Shown: positions 55,270 through 63,957, counted from the stretch's first letter. The stretch is 64,000 nucleotides of DNA from Rhodoferax sp. (GCF_030697375.1 NZ_JAUYQD010000018.1:186001-250000), one strand, 5' to 3'. Program-made: numbers and translations. Notes: a model not told the origin generated them from the sequence alone.

Positions 55270-56115
55270 TTACTCCTTGGATTCGATGTTGGTTTGGGCG
55301 GCGGCGCTGGGTGTGGAAGCGCTGCTTGCGCACTTGGCGATCAGTGCGCCGAGATGCGGCGGCTCCAGCAGGTCGAGCCGACCGCTGCGGTCTTTGGCGG
55401 GGAAGCCGTAGGGATTGACGGTGTGGGTGACGAAGGCGCGATACGAACTACCGTCGTCGGCCTTGATTTCGGCCAGCGTCACCACCTCGTCGACGATCCC
55501 CGGCAGCTCGAGGCTGGTCTTGCTGCCTTCGATCTGCGGCACGAACACCTTGCGATTGAAGTCATCAAGACGTTCGTCAAGAATCGCCACGAAGATCACG
55601 TTCTTGCCCCGAGCGTGTTGCAGGTGGGTCAATGCACCGATCATTTCCTGCCCGAGCAGCCCATAGGCCGCACGCAGATCCGGCTTTCCAGAACGGTCAC
55701 TGACCGCGCCCGGTTGGGATTTACACCAAGCGAAACACTGTCGCGACAACTGCGTGATCGAGTCGAGGAAGAAGGTCTGGTAGCGATCAAGTTGCGTGGC
55801 GTCGCCAAACTTCTCGACGACGTGATCAAAATGCGCCTGCGAAAACGCGCACTCGGCTGGCAGCGACTTATCGGGACCCGAGAGGAACACGAAGAAGTCA
55901 CGGCTTTCCGGCCAGGACGCGGGGCGGATGGTGTCGCCCGGCCAATCAGCCACCGAAAGATCGCCAGCCTCGATGTCGATGAACAGCGTGGTGTCGGGGT
56001 CGAGGTCTTTCAGTCGGGTGGTTTTGCCGATGCCGGATTTGCCCAGCAGCAGGAGCTTGACGCCCTTGCGCTCGGCCATCCGTTCGACGGCGGACACGAT
56101 GGGGAGCTTTTTCAT
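55270..56115 (-). CDS. Sak4-like RecA-fold ATPase (phage recombinase)
   Basis: A 281-residue P-loop protein. Walker A is LLLLGKSGIGKTT; the Walker B region is TLFIDIEAG and the later FFLDSITQLSRQ; LPGIVDEVVTL follows. The size and order match Sak4 single-strand annealing ATPases, often annotated as ATP-binding proteins of phage. It follows a small gene with ATGA overlap. Partners upstream and downstream (ssDNA-binding protein, exonuclease) complete a recombination set. Confidence 0.8.
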   Translation of the reverse strand: MKKLPIVSAVERMAERKGVKLLLLGKSGIGKTTRLKDLDPDTTLFIDIEAGDLSVADWPGDTIRPASWPESRDFFVFLSGPDKSLPAECAFSQAHFDHVVEKFGDATQLDRYQTFFLDSITQLSRQCFAWCKSQPGAVSDRSGKPDLRAAYGLLGQEMIGALTHLQHARGKNVIFVAILDERLDDFNRKVFVPQIEGSKTSLELPGIVDEVVTLAEIKADDGSSYRAFVTHTVNPYGFPAKDRSGRLDLLEPPHLGALIAKCASSASTPSAAAQTNIESKE

Positions 56116-56594
56116 TGCGCGTCCTCCTCGATGGCCAGCGTGAACGTAGGCTTGCCGGGTTCGACCGTGCGGGCGGCGGCAAACTGCTGCTGCAGCGCCG
56201 GTGGCCAGTTGGTGTAGCGCGACTCGGACACCGCGAGCTTGGTGTCGATGTAGCCCTCGACCTTCTCGCCGGAAGCCACGATGCGTTCGGCAATCTCGGC
56301 CAACTGCTTCTGGTTCCAGCTGACCTTCTTGGGCAACTCGAACTTGATGCGCAGCGGGCCGTCGCTGATGTGGGCGGTACCGAAGTCGCGGCCGGAGTCG
56401 CGCAATGCGGTGCGGGCCTGCTCGCCGAAACGCTGATCCAACGCGGCGTCGAGCTTGGTACGCGTTTTTTTGGCCCAATCGATCAGGTGATCGAGGTTGG
56501 CGTCGGCCTCCTGCAGTTGGGCAGGCGGCAGCTTGGCCAGTTGGCTCACCGACATGTCGGCGAGGTCGGCAGGGAATACGGACAGATCATTCAT
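56112..56594 (-). CDS. Early phage protein, unknown (helical)
   Basis: A 160-residue protein with a helical N-terminal half (LSVSQLAKLPPAQLQEADANLDHLIDWAKKTR-like) and a mixed second half (ISDGPLRIKFELPKKVSWNQKQLAEIAERI). The start at 56594 is preferred to 56663, which lies in the next gene. Its constant place before Sak4 suggests a role in the same recombination step. No named family is recognised. Confidence 0.6.
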   Translation of the reverse strand: MNDLSVFPADLADMSVSQLAKLPPAQLQEADANLDHLIDWAKKTRTKLDAALDQRFGEQARTALRDSGRDFGTAHISDGPLRIKFELPKKVSWNQKQLAEIAERIVASGEKVEGYIDTKLAVSESRYTNWPPALQQQFAAARTVEPGKPTFTLAIEEDAQ

Positions 56595-56604
56595 GGCCGC
56601 CCCC

Positions 56605-56868
56605 TTATGCGTAAGCTCGAGTGAAGGTCGAGTAGCGCGAAACGCGTCGCTCGAAGGCTTCAACTTCGGAGATCAGATAGGTGACGCGGGCACCCAGCTT
56701 GCAGAAGACGGGGCCGAGTTGTTCCTGCCGCCAACGGCGCAGGGTCTTGACGGAGAGCCCCCAGCGGGTGGCGAGCTCGTTTTCATCGATGGCGATGCGC
56801 GTGGCACCGTCTCGACTGATCCGGCGGTGTGTACGACCGGATTCAACTGATGGGACTTGGTTTTGCAT
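56605..56868 (-). CDS. Small HTH protein, excisionase-like
   Basis: An 87-residue protein. The HTH pattern DENELATRWGLSVKTLRRWRQEQLGPVFCKLGARVTYLISEVEAFERR is typical of MerR/excisionase-type proteins. It is the first gene of the early replication operon on the minus strand, so it could be the operon's control protein or the recombination directionality factor. Confidence 0.75.
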   Translation of the reverse strand: MQNQVPSVESGRTHRRISRDGATRIAIDENELATRWGLSVKTLRRWRQEQLGPVFCKLGARVTYLISEVEAFERRVSRYSTFTRAYA

Positions 56869-56963
56869 TTCGATGTGCCTCCTTTATGAAATGGGCACAT
56901 CGAAGTTTCCGCATGAATTTACGGCCTGAGTCCGGGCCGACATACGGAAAAACTTACGGATTG

Positions 56964-57896
56964 CTATTGGCGTCGGACTTGGTAATGACCACCTGCCTTG
57001 ATCAGAATGAGGTATTCCTCGCGCGTGGCCTTGTCACCAAACGCTTCGTCAAAGGATCGATAGCCGCAATCCACTTTCGACTTAACCTCTGTCCACTTCA
57101 TCGCTGGTGGCGTTTTATCTGCCTCGCCCCACATGACCTTTAAGATGCTGGCGCGTGTATCACTCACGAGTCGCGACTTCTCAAAATGCGGTAATTTCAC
57201 TCTGGTACCTTGCAAGAATTGCGGTAACTCTGGTTCGCCACTGACTGTCACGAAACCTCGAAGTACCCGGTCGAAGGCGCTCGCGTCGAAAACGTCCTGC
57301 CCGTCCTCCACGCGCACGAAATCGTTCAGGCCGCGCATCACATGGTCGCGAGGCAGGTCATCTCTGATCGGTTGATGCCGAAGGAGCACGCCACCGCGCG
57401 GCCAGGCCGGGTCGCACAGCACCGACGTCACTTCGGAGTCCGGCGCGCGCTCCCATGAGCGTCCGACAAACACTGGCGCGAAATCGTGGGTGCCAGCGAT
57501 TCGCGCATCACCGAGGTGCCACAAGTGGTCTGGCACCCGAGTACGTTGTTGCGACAGATGCCGTGGTTCGATGCTGATCAGCTTGCACAGATCGTTGAGC
57601 CACGTATCGATGCGCAGTGCGTAAAGCACAATTTCAGAAAGGGGACGCGCGACGATTCGAGATCGCTGTTGTGGGCTCCGGTATCGGAAGACACCTGCAC
57701 CCTCGTCAATATCGGCTTCTACTTCTTCCTCCGAATCGTGGAAAGGCACCATCACACGGGTCAAGTAGCCATCCTCAGCCACCCATCCACGCCGAACGAA
57801 TTCGGCGCGGTGACGACCGACGGTAGTGGCGACGACGCGCGGCTCGACGCTGCGCACGCGCTCAAGCGTGCGGAAATATTCCAAGTACGCAGACAT
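56964..57896 (-). CDS. Unknown protein A of the lysogeny region, 310 residues
   Basis: No family is recognised. Visible features are an N-terminal YLEYFRTLERVRSV, a section GYLTRVMVPFHDSEEEVEADIDEG that is strongly acidic, and several Arg/Trp-rich segments (VFVGRSWERAPDSEVTSVLCDPAWPRGG). The start (57896) is 10 bases after the stop of protein B, so the two are co-transcribed. The N-terminus (EYF-TL-R) is echoed in protein B. Being near the repressor, it is a candidate lysogenic conversion or superinfection gene. Confidence 0.65.
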   Translation of the reverse strand: MSAYLEYFRTLERVRSVEPRVVATTVGRHRAEFVRRGWVAEDGYLTRVMVPFHDSEEEVEADIDEGAGVFRYRSPQQRSRIVARPLSEIVLYALRIDTWLNDLCKLISIEPRHLSQQRTRVPDHLWHLGDARIAGTHDFAPVFVGRSWERAPDSEVTSVLCDPAWPRGGVLLRHQPIRDDLPRDHVMRGLNDFVRVEDGQDVFDASAFDRVLRGFVTVSGEPELPQFLQGTRVKLPHFEKSRLVSDTRASILKVMWGEADKTPPAMKWTEVKSKVDCGYRSFDEAFGDKATREEYLILIKAGGHYQVRRQ

Positions 57897-57906
57897 GTCG
57901 ACCTCC

Positions 57907-59343
57907 TCAGAATTCACACAGGACACCGAGTCGAGCCAATTGCTCGATTACGCGCTTGCGGTCGTCCTCGGTTTTGCTCTTGTCGTTCAGGCCGTTGGGC
58001 GACGTAATCTGGACGGCCACGTTGTGCGCTTTGCGATGCGGTTGTTTTCCCATCCGGAAAACCAGTTTTACTTGCGACAAGGTATATCCAGTTAGGTCGT
58101 CGAGTCCGTAATCGTCGTAGGCAACTTGGTAGATGTGACGGTTGTCGCGACGATCACGGCCGATCACCAGCGTGCTCGACAGTTGCTGGACGATGTCACG
58201 TCCGTTGGCTTCATCGGTGGTGTTCTGCTCGAAGGGGCGCGCAATTTTCACTTGCAGGATCGAGATCTTCTCGACCCCGTCGACGCGTGCCTCGTCAATG
58301 CGCTTGAGCATGGCGTGTGTTGAAAAGCCAAGCAGATCAAACTCGCGCATCGGCATGTCGTTGATCTCTCCATCACAGGCCAATACGACATCCCGGAAGA
58401 TGGTGGCCAGATCACGGCGAGACTCCTTGTCCTCGCAGAACACGCCCAGCGCACCAGTGCCGGGCTCCCACGAGAAACTCGCCGACATGGCTGCAGGTTC
58501 TTCGTGGTCAATTACTTCGCCGTCGGCGACTTGCTTGAAATGCGCGGTCGAGCCATTGAAGGTCGCTGTGAGCGTATGCAACAGCACCGGCGTCGTTTCG
58601 TCAGCATCTGTGCCGCCACAGCGATCTGCGTGCGCAAGGTCGCGTCGCGTGAACTGCTCGATCAGAATTTGGTCGGCTGCCACCTTCGGATAGAGGGCGG
58701 CGATCCGGGTGCGCAGCACATCCTTTACATCGGCGTCGATCTTGGGCTCGATACCTTTCGGCCCGAGGTAGTGGCTGGAGAAGTTTTCGCTCTTCCACTG
58801 CCGATGCATCACTTGCAGGCGCTCGGCGTGCTCGAAGCGGTGCTCGGCCTTGACCCCGTCGGATGGAAATTCCTGAAGAAGATACAGGTATAACGCGCGG
58901 CTGTATCTGTCTGTTGGTGCAGACAGTACCGCGACATCACCGGCATCCTCTTCGTCGAGAAGAGACTGGACGGCTTGCGCACCGTATTCGTCGTCGAGCA
59001 ACACCACCAACTCAGCGGCGTGTTCAATACGCTGCTGTTTGTCGAGCATGAGTTTGGACACGACGTGGAACAACGCTTTTCGTGCTTGAATCGGTAGCAC
59101 GCCCTTGGCTGCCTCGATCAGCGCGGCAATTTCAGGCAGTGTGGTATCGGCGGCGCGTTCAACCAGCGTGAGAATGAGAGCCGGTCGCTTTACCTTGCGC
59201 GCCAGGGTGACGAAATATTCCATGCAAGGAAGTACATCCGGTCCACCATCGGATTGCCGCCTGCGGGCTACCTTTGATGTCTGCCGATCAGCAGCCGACT
59301 GGTTTTGTTTTTCGTTGTTTTTTTGTTCGACTGCCGTCATCAT
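57907..59343 (-). CDS. Unknown protein B of the lysogeny region, 478 residues
   Basis: No family is recognised. The first 35 residues are polar and probably disordered (Asn/Gln/Lys/Arg). Then a helical section (CMEYFVTLARKVKRPALIL, LPIQARKALFHVVSKLML) leads to a mixed region with SASFSWEPGTGALGVF and HIYQVAYDDYGLDDLTGYTLSQVKLVFRMG. It is separated from the ImmA/IrrE gene by a terminator, so the A/B pair may be transcribed on its own. No catalytic motif is obvious. Confidence 0.65.
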   Translation of the reverse strand: MMTAVEQKNNEKQNQSAADRQTSKVARRRQSDGGPDVLPCMEYFVTLARKVKRPALILTLVERAADTTLPEIAALIEAAKGVLPIQARKALFHVVSKLMLDKQQRIEHAAELVVLLDDEYGAQAVQSLLDEEDAGDVAVLSAPTDRYSRALYLYLLQEFPSDGVKAEHRFEHAERLQVMHRQWKSENFSSHYLGPKGIEPKIDADVKDVLRTRIAALYPKVAADQILIEQFTRRDLAHADRCGGTDADETTPVLLHTLTATFNGSTAHFKQVADGEVIDHEEPAAMSASFSWEPGTGALGVFCEDKESRRDLATIFRDVVLACDGEINDMPMREFDLLGFSTHAMLKRIDEARVDGVEKISILQVKIARPFEQNTTDEANGRDIVQQLSSTLVIGRDRRDNRHIYQVAYDDYGLDDLTGYTLSQVKLVFRMGKQPHRKAHNVAVQITSPNGLNDKSKTEDDRKRVIEQLARLGVLCEF

Positions 59344-59399
59344 GAATTCCCTTTTCTGAATGGAGTGCGCGATTGCGCGAATGGTTAATTGATGGGTTC

Positions 59400-59424
59400 A
59401 AAAAATGCCGACACAAGGTCGGCG
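59400..59424 (-). terminator. Intrinsic terminator between ImmA/IrrE and the A/B pair
   Basis: On the minus strand GCCGAC and GTCGGC form a six-base-pair stem with a five-base loop and then ATTTTTTT. It lies 20 bases past the ImmA/IrrE stop, which fits the end of the XRE-ImmA transcript. Confidence 0.75.
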
Positions 59425-59443
59425 GCTAGGGTGGGAGCAAGAA

Positions 59444-60292
59444 TCAAGCGATTCCTGCTCCCGATGCCAGAAGGCCGTAACGTTCCATCCGGACTTGAAT
59501 GAATCGCCGGTGAACGCCAAAGCGTTTTGCGAGTGCCTTCTGTAAACATTCCATGTCGAAGAATCCGATGTCGCCATCGGCAGTCAGCCGTAGGGTCGTA
59601 CCGGGCACCTCCGGATCGAGAGACGGGCTACGGTGGATCGTGACACCGTGCTTCGGGGCCAGTTCTTCCACCGCGCGACACAATTGCTGTCGCGGCACAA
59701 GCAATGAGCCCATGAACTCATTGGCACGTAGCTCGGCAAAATGGATGCTGCGATCAAGCTCGCTGTTGCGCGCTGTTCTAGGCTCCAACTCAAGCGCGAC
59801 TGGCGGCTTTGCCAAGTGCTCTGCATCACGAGTCGTGGTGCGGTATGCCTTGCGCGCCAGCTCCGTAGGGTCGTCGAACAAACCAGGGCCTTTGGCGGCG
59901 GCTGCAATCCAGCTCGGAGCATCGAAAATGGCGTGGCCAAGTTCGTGTGCAAAGGTACTCAGTACCAGTTCCTCGGATGCTGTTTCACTCACCGGCGACA
60001 CCGATAGCACGGTGGCGTCCAGCGATGCTGCGGGATCAAACTCACAAACACCAAGCACAGGATTTCCCTGCTCGTCGTTGACCGCGTGATCGGTATCCAC
60101 CCAAAGTTCGAATTGGATGCCGTTGATTTTCAGGCCGCCGATATCGCGCAAAACCGACAGCGAGATGGCATCCGTATTGGCATCGACTAACTGCTGGCGT
60201 GCCAGCATTGCGATACCTTCAACTTCAGAGTGTTTGATGTAGCGGGGAAGCATCCGGTCGCAGCACCGGTAGGCGAGAGTCAATACCGGCAT
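59444..60292 (-). CDS. ImmA/IrrE-family metallopeptidase
   Basis: A 282-residue protein with the zinc-protease motif HELGH (in FAHELGHAIF) and a downstream acidic helix (HFAELRANEFMGSLLVP) giving the third ligand, the arrangement of IrrE/ImmA. Such peptidases often cut a partner XRE repressor to release lysogeny or mobile-element genes. Here the partner is directly upstream with adjoining stop and start codons. The likely job is induction control of this prophage. Confidence 0.9.
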   Translation of the reverse strand: MPVLTLAYRCCDRMLPRYIKHSEVEGIAMLARQQLVDANTDAISLSVLRDIGGLKINGIQFELWVDTDHAVNDEQGNPVLGVCEFDPAASLDATVLSVSPVSETASEELVLSTFAHELGHAIFDAPSWIAAAAKGPGLFDDPTELARKAYRTTTRDAEHLAKPPVALELEPRTARNSELDRSIHFAELRANEFMGSLLVPRQQLCRAVEELAPKHGVTIHRSPSLDPEVPGTTLRLTADGDIGFFDMECLQKALAKRFGVHRRFIQVRMERYGLLASGAGIA

Positions 60293-60571
60293 TCACTTTT
60301 CTCCCGTCGCGCGCTTGCGATACATCCGAACGATATCTCCCACATCTTCTCGCATATCCGGCGGAAGACGGCTCGCTTCAATGAACGCCTCGTCGGGGTT
60401 CTCGCCAAGAATTTCTGCCGCCTTGCGGATCAGTTCGTCCTTTGGCGGCTTTTCCATCTCGCGCTCGATGCGCGACCAATAGGCGGGGGATATGTCGAGT
60501 TGACGCGCGAAGTCATTCATAGCAATGCCCTTCGCGTCTCTCTTTTGCCTGATGTAGGCTCCGAAACCCAT
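60293..60571 (-). CDS. XRE-family repressor
   Basis: A 92-residue HTH protein. YIRQKRDAKGIAMNDFARQLDISPAYWSRIEREM is the classic HTH_XRE pattern. The rest is short, with no autocleavage domain, so release depends on the adjacent ImmA/IrrE peptidase. It is divergent from the plus-strand integration genes, and a 25-base dyad lies in the intergenic space. It is the best candidate for the lysogeny repressor. Confidence 0.9.
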   Translation of the reverse strand: MGFGAYIRQKRDAKGIAMNDFARQLDISPAYWSRIEREMEKPPKDELIRKAAEILGENPDEAFIEASRLPPDMREDVGDIVRMYRKRATGEK

Positions 60572-60583
60572 AATGTGACCCAG

Positions 60584-60608
60584 TTGCGTGATTAGTTAAT
60601 TGACGCAA
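60584..60608. promoter_or_regulatory. Dyad operator between repressor and integration genes
   Basis: TTGCGT-N13-ACGCAA forms a 25-base dyad, 13 bases upstream of the repressor start and 157 bases before the first plus-strand gene. A second related stretch (TTAACGCGCAAT, about 60644-60656) lies further right. These are likely XRE operator sites controlling both directions. Confidence 0.6.
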
Positions 60609-60764
60609 TCATAAACACAACGATTCTCGCCGTCAACTGTTTTGTTAACGCGCAATCCATGAATCATCGCAGCTATATACATGGTCACCGATTGCTCTCC
60701 TTTGCCATCCTGTTCGGAAGATCGGCTTCATCATTTGTGACAGTTGCCATTCCACGGAGCAGTC

Positions 60765-60971
60765 ATGAAGAACATCGAACTTCCCACGCCGACCGCCATG
60801 TCGGCGACCGGGCGATCCGCCGAAATCACATCGATCTTGGCAAGCGCCATCATTCGCACCCAGCTTGCGGAGAACGAGGCCCATAGCGCCAAACAGAGAG
60901 AGGTTGGACTTGGCTTCCTGCCCGACCAGCGCGTTCATACAACTCCCTATCAAACGGAGAAGTTGAAATGA
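60765..60971 (+). CDS. Small protein of the integration module
   Basis: A 68-residue protein with GGAG at good spacing before ATG. Ser/Thr/Ala-rich and helical in the centre (AEITSILASAIIRTQLAENEAHSA). Its stop overlaps the DUF2924 start by four bases, so it is translated together with the recombinase genes. Function unknown. Confidence 0.65.
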   Translation: MKNIELPTPTAMSATGRSAEITSILASAIIRTQLAENEAHSAKQREVGLGFLPDQRVHTTPYQTEKLK

Positions 60972-61435
60972 ACGAGCAAAAAATATCGGCGGCTGTGTCC
61001 GTAGCCGCCCAGATCGCGGCGCTGCCAGCATTGCCGACCACGGAGCTTTGGGCTCTGTGGGATCGGTACTACCCCCGCCGCCCGGAAAACCCGAACCGCA
61101 GCTATCTGGAGTCGCGCATCGCCTACAAGCTACAGGAGGAGGCCTTCGGTGGCCTGTCTCCGGACACGCGCTTGCGCCTTTCCAACATTGGCATCCGCCA
61201 CTCGAAGATCAAAGAACGTCGCAAACAAAGGGACATTCATCTCGCACCGGGTACGGTGCTGGTACGCGAGTGGGGAGAGCGCGATCACAAGGTCAGCGTG
61301 ACCGCCGAAGGCACCTTCGAATACGAGGGGCGCTTTTTCAAAAGCCTGTCATCGGTCGCCCGGCATATCGCGGGATCGCCGTGGTCGGGCCCTGCATTTT
61401 TCGGCCTGCGTAAACATGGGGAGGGGTTCGAATGA
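60968..61435 (+). CDS. DUF2924-domain protein
   Basis: A 155-residue protein. LPALPTTELWALWDRYYPRRP, RSYLESRIAYKLQEEAFGGLS and GTVLVREWGERDHKVSVTAEGTFEYEGRFFKSLSSVARHIAG are all signatures of DUF2924, a family nearly always found just before a serine recombinase in proteobacterial prophages. It overlaps the recombinase start by four bases. It is thought to assist integration; the mechanism is not known. Confidence 0.88.
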   Translation: MNEQKISAAVSVAAQIAALPALPTTELWALWDRYYPRRPENPNRSYLESRIAYKLQEEAFGGLSPDTRLRLSNIGIRHSKIKERRKQRDIHLAPGTVLVREWGERDHKVSVTAEGTFEYEGRFFKSLSSVARHIAGSPWSGPAFFGLRKHGEGFE

Positions 61436-62829
61436 GCGCTCAATTGCCAATGCAGCCGCCAACCCTCGCGCAGACCAAACCGCGCAAACGCTGTGCCGTC
61501 TACTGCCGCGTCTCGTCGGACGAGCGCCTGGATCAAGAATTCAACTCGATTGATGCGCAGAAGGAATCGGGACAAGCCTACGTCGCCAGCCAGCGATCCG
61601 AGGGCTGGATTCCGGTGGCCGACGACTACGACGACCCCGGTTTTTCAGGCGGCAACACCGAGCGCCCGGGACTCCGGCGGTTAATGGCTGACATCGAACG
61701 CGGGTTGGTGGACATCGTGGTGGTCTACAAGATCGACCGCCTGACGCGTAGCCTTGCCGATTTTTCCAAGATGGTCGAGGTGTTCGAGCGTCAAGGCGTG
61801 TCCTTTGTGTCGGTCACGCAGCAGTTCAACACCACCACATCGATGGGACGGTTGATGCTGAACGTATTGCTGTCCTTCGCCCAGTTCGAGCGTGAAGTCA
61901 CCGGCGAGCGAATCCGCGACAAGATTGCCGCGAGCAAACGCAAAGGACTGTGGATGGGCGGCGTGCCACCCCTGGGCTACGACGTTGAAAATCGCCTGCT
62001 CGTGATCAATGAAACTGAGGCAGCGGTGGTGCGCCGCATCTTCAGCGAAATGCTGACGGTCGGCTCACCCACGCAGATCGGTCGCGCTCTGACCGACGAG
62101 GGTATTACCACCAAGGCGTGGACGACGAAGGAAGGCCAAACCCGACTCGGCGCGCGGATCGACAAGAAGTACCTGCACAAGCTGCTGCGCAACCGCATCT
62201 ATTTGGGCGAGTTGTCGCACAAGGGAAACTGGTTTCCCGGCGCGCACCCGGCGATCATCGACCACGGACTGTGGGGTCGCGTCCACGAGGTGTTGGCTGA
62301 GGATTCGCACGGTCGCTCGGTCGAAACCAAAATCCGGTCGCGCACCGACGCCTTGCTGCGCGGCCTGCTTTACGCCCCCACTGGCGAGCGGATGTACCCG
62401 ACCTATTCGCGCAAGAAGGGGCGCAAGTACCACTACTACGTTTCTAAGTCGGAATCGCGCTTCGGTGCTGCCGACAAGACTTACGAGCGCATCCCTGCCG
62501 ACGAGGTCGAGGCTGCCACAGTTGCCCAAATCAAGACGGTGTTGGCCAGCGCCGAATCTGTCGCGTCGGTGTGCAACTTCATCAAGAAAAACGGCGCGCA
62601 GGTCGACGAGGCCAGTGCCGTGATGGCGATGGTCAAACTGGGCGACGTATGGGAGCAATTGTTTCCGGCAGAGCGCCACCGCATCGTCAACCTGATGATC
62701 GAGCGCGTCGATCTGGTGCCGGGCGGCTTGAAAGTGAAATGGCACGAATTGGGCTGGAAGGCGCTGATAGGGGAATTCACACCGGACAGCATTGGTGCCG
62801 AGCTGGTCGCGATGGAGGCTACGGCATGA
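61432..62829 (+). CDS. Large serine recombinase (phage integrase)
   Basis: A 465-residue site-specific recombinase. The catalytic Ser is residue 28 in YCRVSSDE, with supporting Arg residues in VVYKIDRLTRSLADF and the GERIRDKI helix start. The recombinase domain (about 190-290) follows. The usual zinc-ribbon Cys residues are missing (LLYAPTGERMYPTYSRKKGRKYHYYVS), a variant common in proteobacterial members. It is the only integrase in the window, sits close to the right attachment end, and so probably integrated the element. Confidence 0.93.
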   Translation: MSAQLPMQPPTLAQTKPRKRCAVYCRVSSDERLDQEFNSIDAQKESGQAYVASQRSEGWIPVADDYDDPGFSGGNTERPGLRRLMADIERGLVDIVVVYKIDRLTRSLADFSKMVEVFERQGVSFVSVTQQFNTTTSMGRLMLNVLLSFAQFEREVTGERIRDKIAASKRKGLWMGGVPPLGYDVENRLLVINETEAAVVRRIFSEMLTVGSPTQIGRALTDEGITTKAWTTKEGQTRLGARIDKKYLHKLLRNRIYLGELSHKGNWFPGAHPAIIDHGLWGRVHEVLAEDSHGRSVETKIRSRTDALLRGLLYAPTGERMYPTYSRKKGRKYHYYVSKSESRFGAADKTYERIPADEVEAATVAQIKTVLASAESVASVCNFIKKNGAQVDEASAVMAMVKLGDVWEQLFPAERHRIVNLMIERVDLVPGGLKVKWHELGWKALIGEFTPDSIGAELVAMEATA

Positions 62830-63188
62830 ACGACGATCTGGAAACATTTGTGCCACTGATCTTCAAGCGGCGCGGCGTGCAGCGACTTGCCGCGACCGAC
62901 GCACCTGCGCATGACACGACGTTTTTGGAGGGATTGGGGCGTGCCTTCTACTGGCAGAAGCTGCTCGACTCCGGCGCGATGAAAAGCGGCTCGGAGATCG
63001 CCATCAACGAGGGGTTGCATCATTCGACGGTGAATGAGCTGTTACGCCTCACGCTGCTGGCACCGGACATCATCGACAGGCTTATGGCGGGCCGACAGCC
63101 AAGAAGGCTGACACTGATGTGGTTCCAGCGGAACCGTCTGCCGGTGGATTGGCAGGCCCAGCGCGACATCATCGCCAGTTTTGAATAG
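62826..63188 (+). CDS. HTH accessory protein of the recombinase, copy 1
   Basis: A 120-residue protein whose start overlaps the recombinase stop (ATGA). The second half has an HTH-like core (GSEIAINEGLHHSTVNELLRLTLLAP) and ends VDWQAQRDIIASF. It is clearly paralogous to the next protein. By position it may be a directionality or integration helper. Confidence 0.75.
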   Translation: MNDDLETFVPLIFKRRGVQRLAATDAPAHDTTFLEGLGRAFYWQKLLDSGAMKSGSEIAINEGLHHSTVNELLRLTLLAPDIIDRLMAGRQPRRLTLMWFQRNRLPVDWQAQRDIIASFE

Positions 63189-63196
63189 GAGGAGAG

Positions 63197-63679
63197 ATGG
63201 CCAAGAAGGACAAAGGGTTGCTGACCGGCGACCCGATCACGTACCAAACGCCCAGCCCGGCAGGCGGCGTGCAGATGGAAACCTTCATCCCTTGGACGCT
63301 GGTCAAGCGCGGGGTGAAACGGCAAGTCATTACGCCCATCGATGCGCCAGAGCAATTTCAGATGGAAGCCACGGTGGAACGGCAAGAACGCAAGGTAGCC
63401 CAGGACACGCCGCTGATCCGTGCATTGGGGCTGGCGCACCACTGGCAGCGGCTGCTCGACGATGGCAAGGTGCAAACCATCGCCGATATCGCCCAGATGG
63501 AGGGCATCGACGTCACGCAGGTGCGGCGGTTGCTGCGTCTTGTACTGCTCGCCCCGACCTTGGTTGAGATGATTGTGGTCAGCAACGAACAGGCGTCGAT
63601 CAATCTGGAGTTTGTCCTGCGCCGGGCGATGCCCGTCAATTGGCAGGAGCAGGGAGCGCTGTTTGCACAACGACACTGA
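63197..63679 (+). CDS. HTH accessory protein of the recombinase, copy 2
   Basis: A 160-residue protein. Its second half aligns by eye with the previous gene: LG.A..WQ.LLD.G, then IA..EG.....V..LLRL.LLAP and finally the NWQEQ ending. A ribosome site (GGAGGAG) precedes it, eight bases after the stop of copy 1. An intrinsic terminator follows, so it closes the integration operon. Confidence 0.75.
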   Translation: MAKKDKGLLTGDPITYQTPSPAGGVQMETFIPWTLVKRGVKRQVITPIDAPEQFQMEATVERQERKVAQDTPLIRALGLAHHWQRLLDDGKVQTIADIAQMEGIDVTQVRRLLRLVLLAPTLVEMIVVSNEQASINLEFVLRRAMPVNWQEQGALFAQRH

Positions 63680-63700
63680 TGAATATAACTGCCTGCCAAG

Positions 63701-63721
63701 CCGCCTTCGGGCGGTTTTTTT
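63701..63721 (+). terminator. Intrinsic terminator of the integration operon
   Basis: CCGCC-TTCG-GGCGG forms a short GC hairpin with a stable UUCG tetraloop, followed by seven T. It is 21 bases past the stop of the last HTH gene. Confidence 0.9.
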
Positions 63722-63956
63722 GCGTCTGCTGCCTGTTTCTCCGTTCTCGGTCGCCTGCGCCAGACCAACTTACTTTTCGCACTCACGGGCCGCAAACCCG
63801 CGTTAATGCAGGGAATTGAGTCGCGAACGCTCGCGAGGCAAACAGAGAACAGAGAGAGAAACGGGCGGAAGTTGCCACCCAAAACGGGGGCGGCGACAGA
63901 TGGGCGCTCGCGAGGAAAGCGCGCGAAACCGCGCCAACACTGGCGTTCCGGGCAAA
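63722..63956. other. Non-coding right end of the element with CTCGCGAG repeats
   Basis: No gene is supported. It holds two copies of CGCTCGCGAGG (63828-63838 and 63905-63915), each containing the palindrome CTCGCGAG, and several further TCGCGA or GCGCGC tracts. Being next to the attachment site, these may be binding sites for the recombinase or its helpers. Confidence 0.5.
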
Positions 63957-63957
63957 A

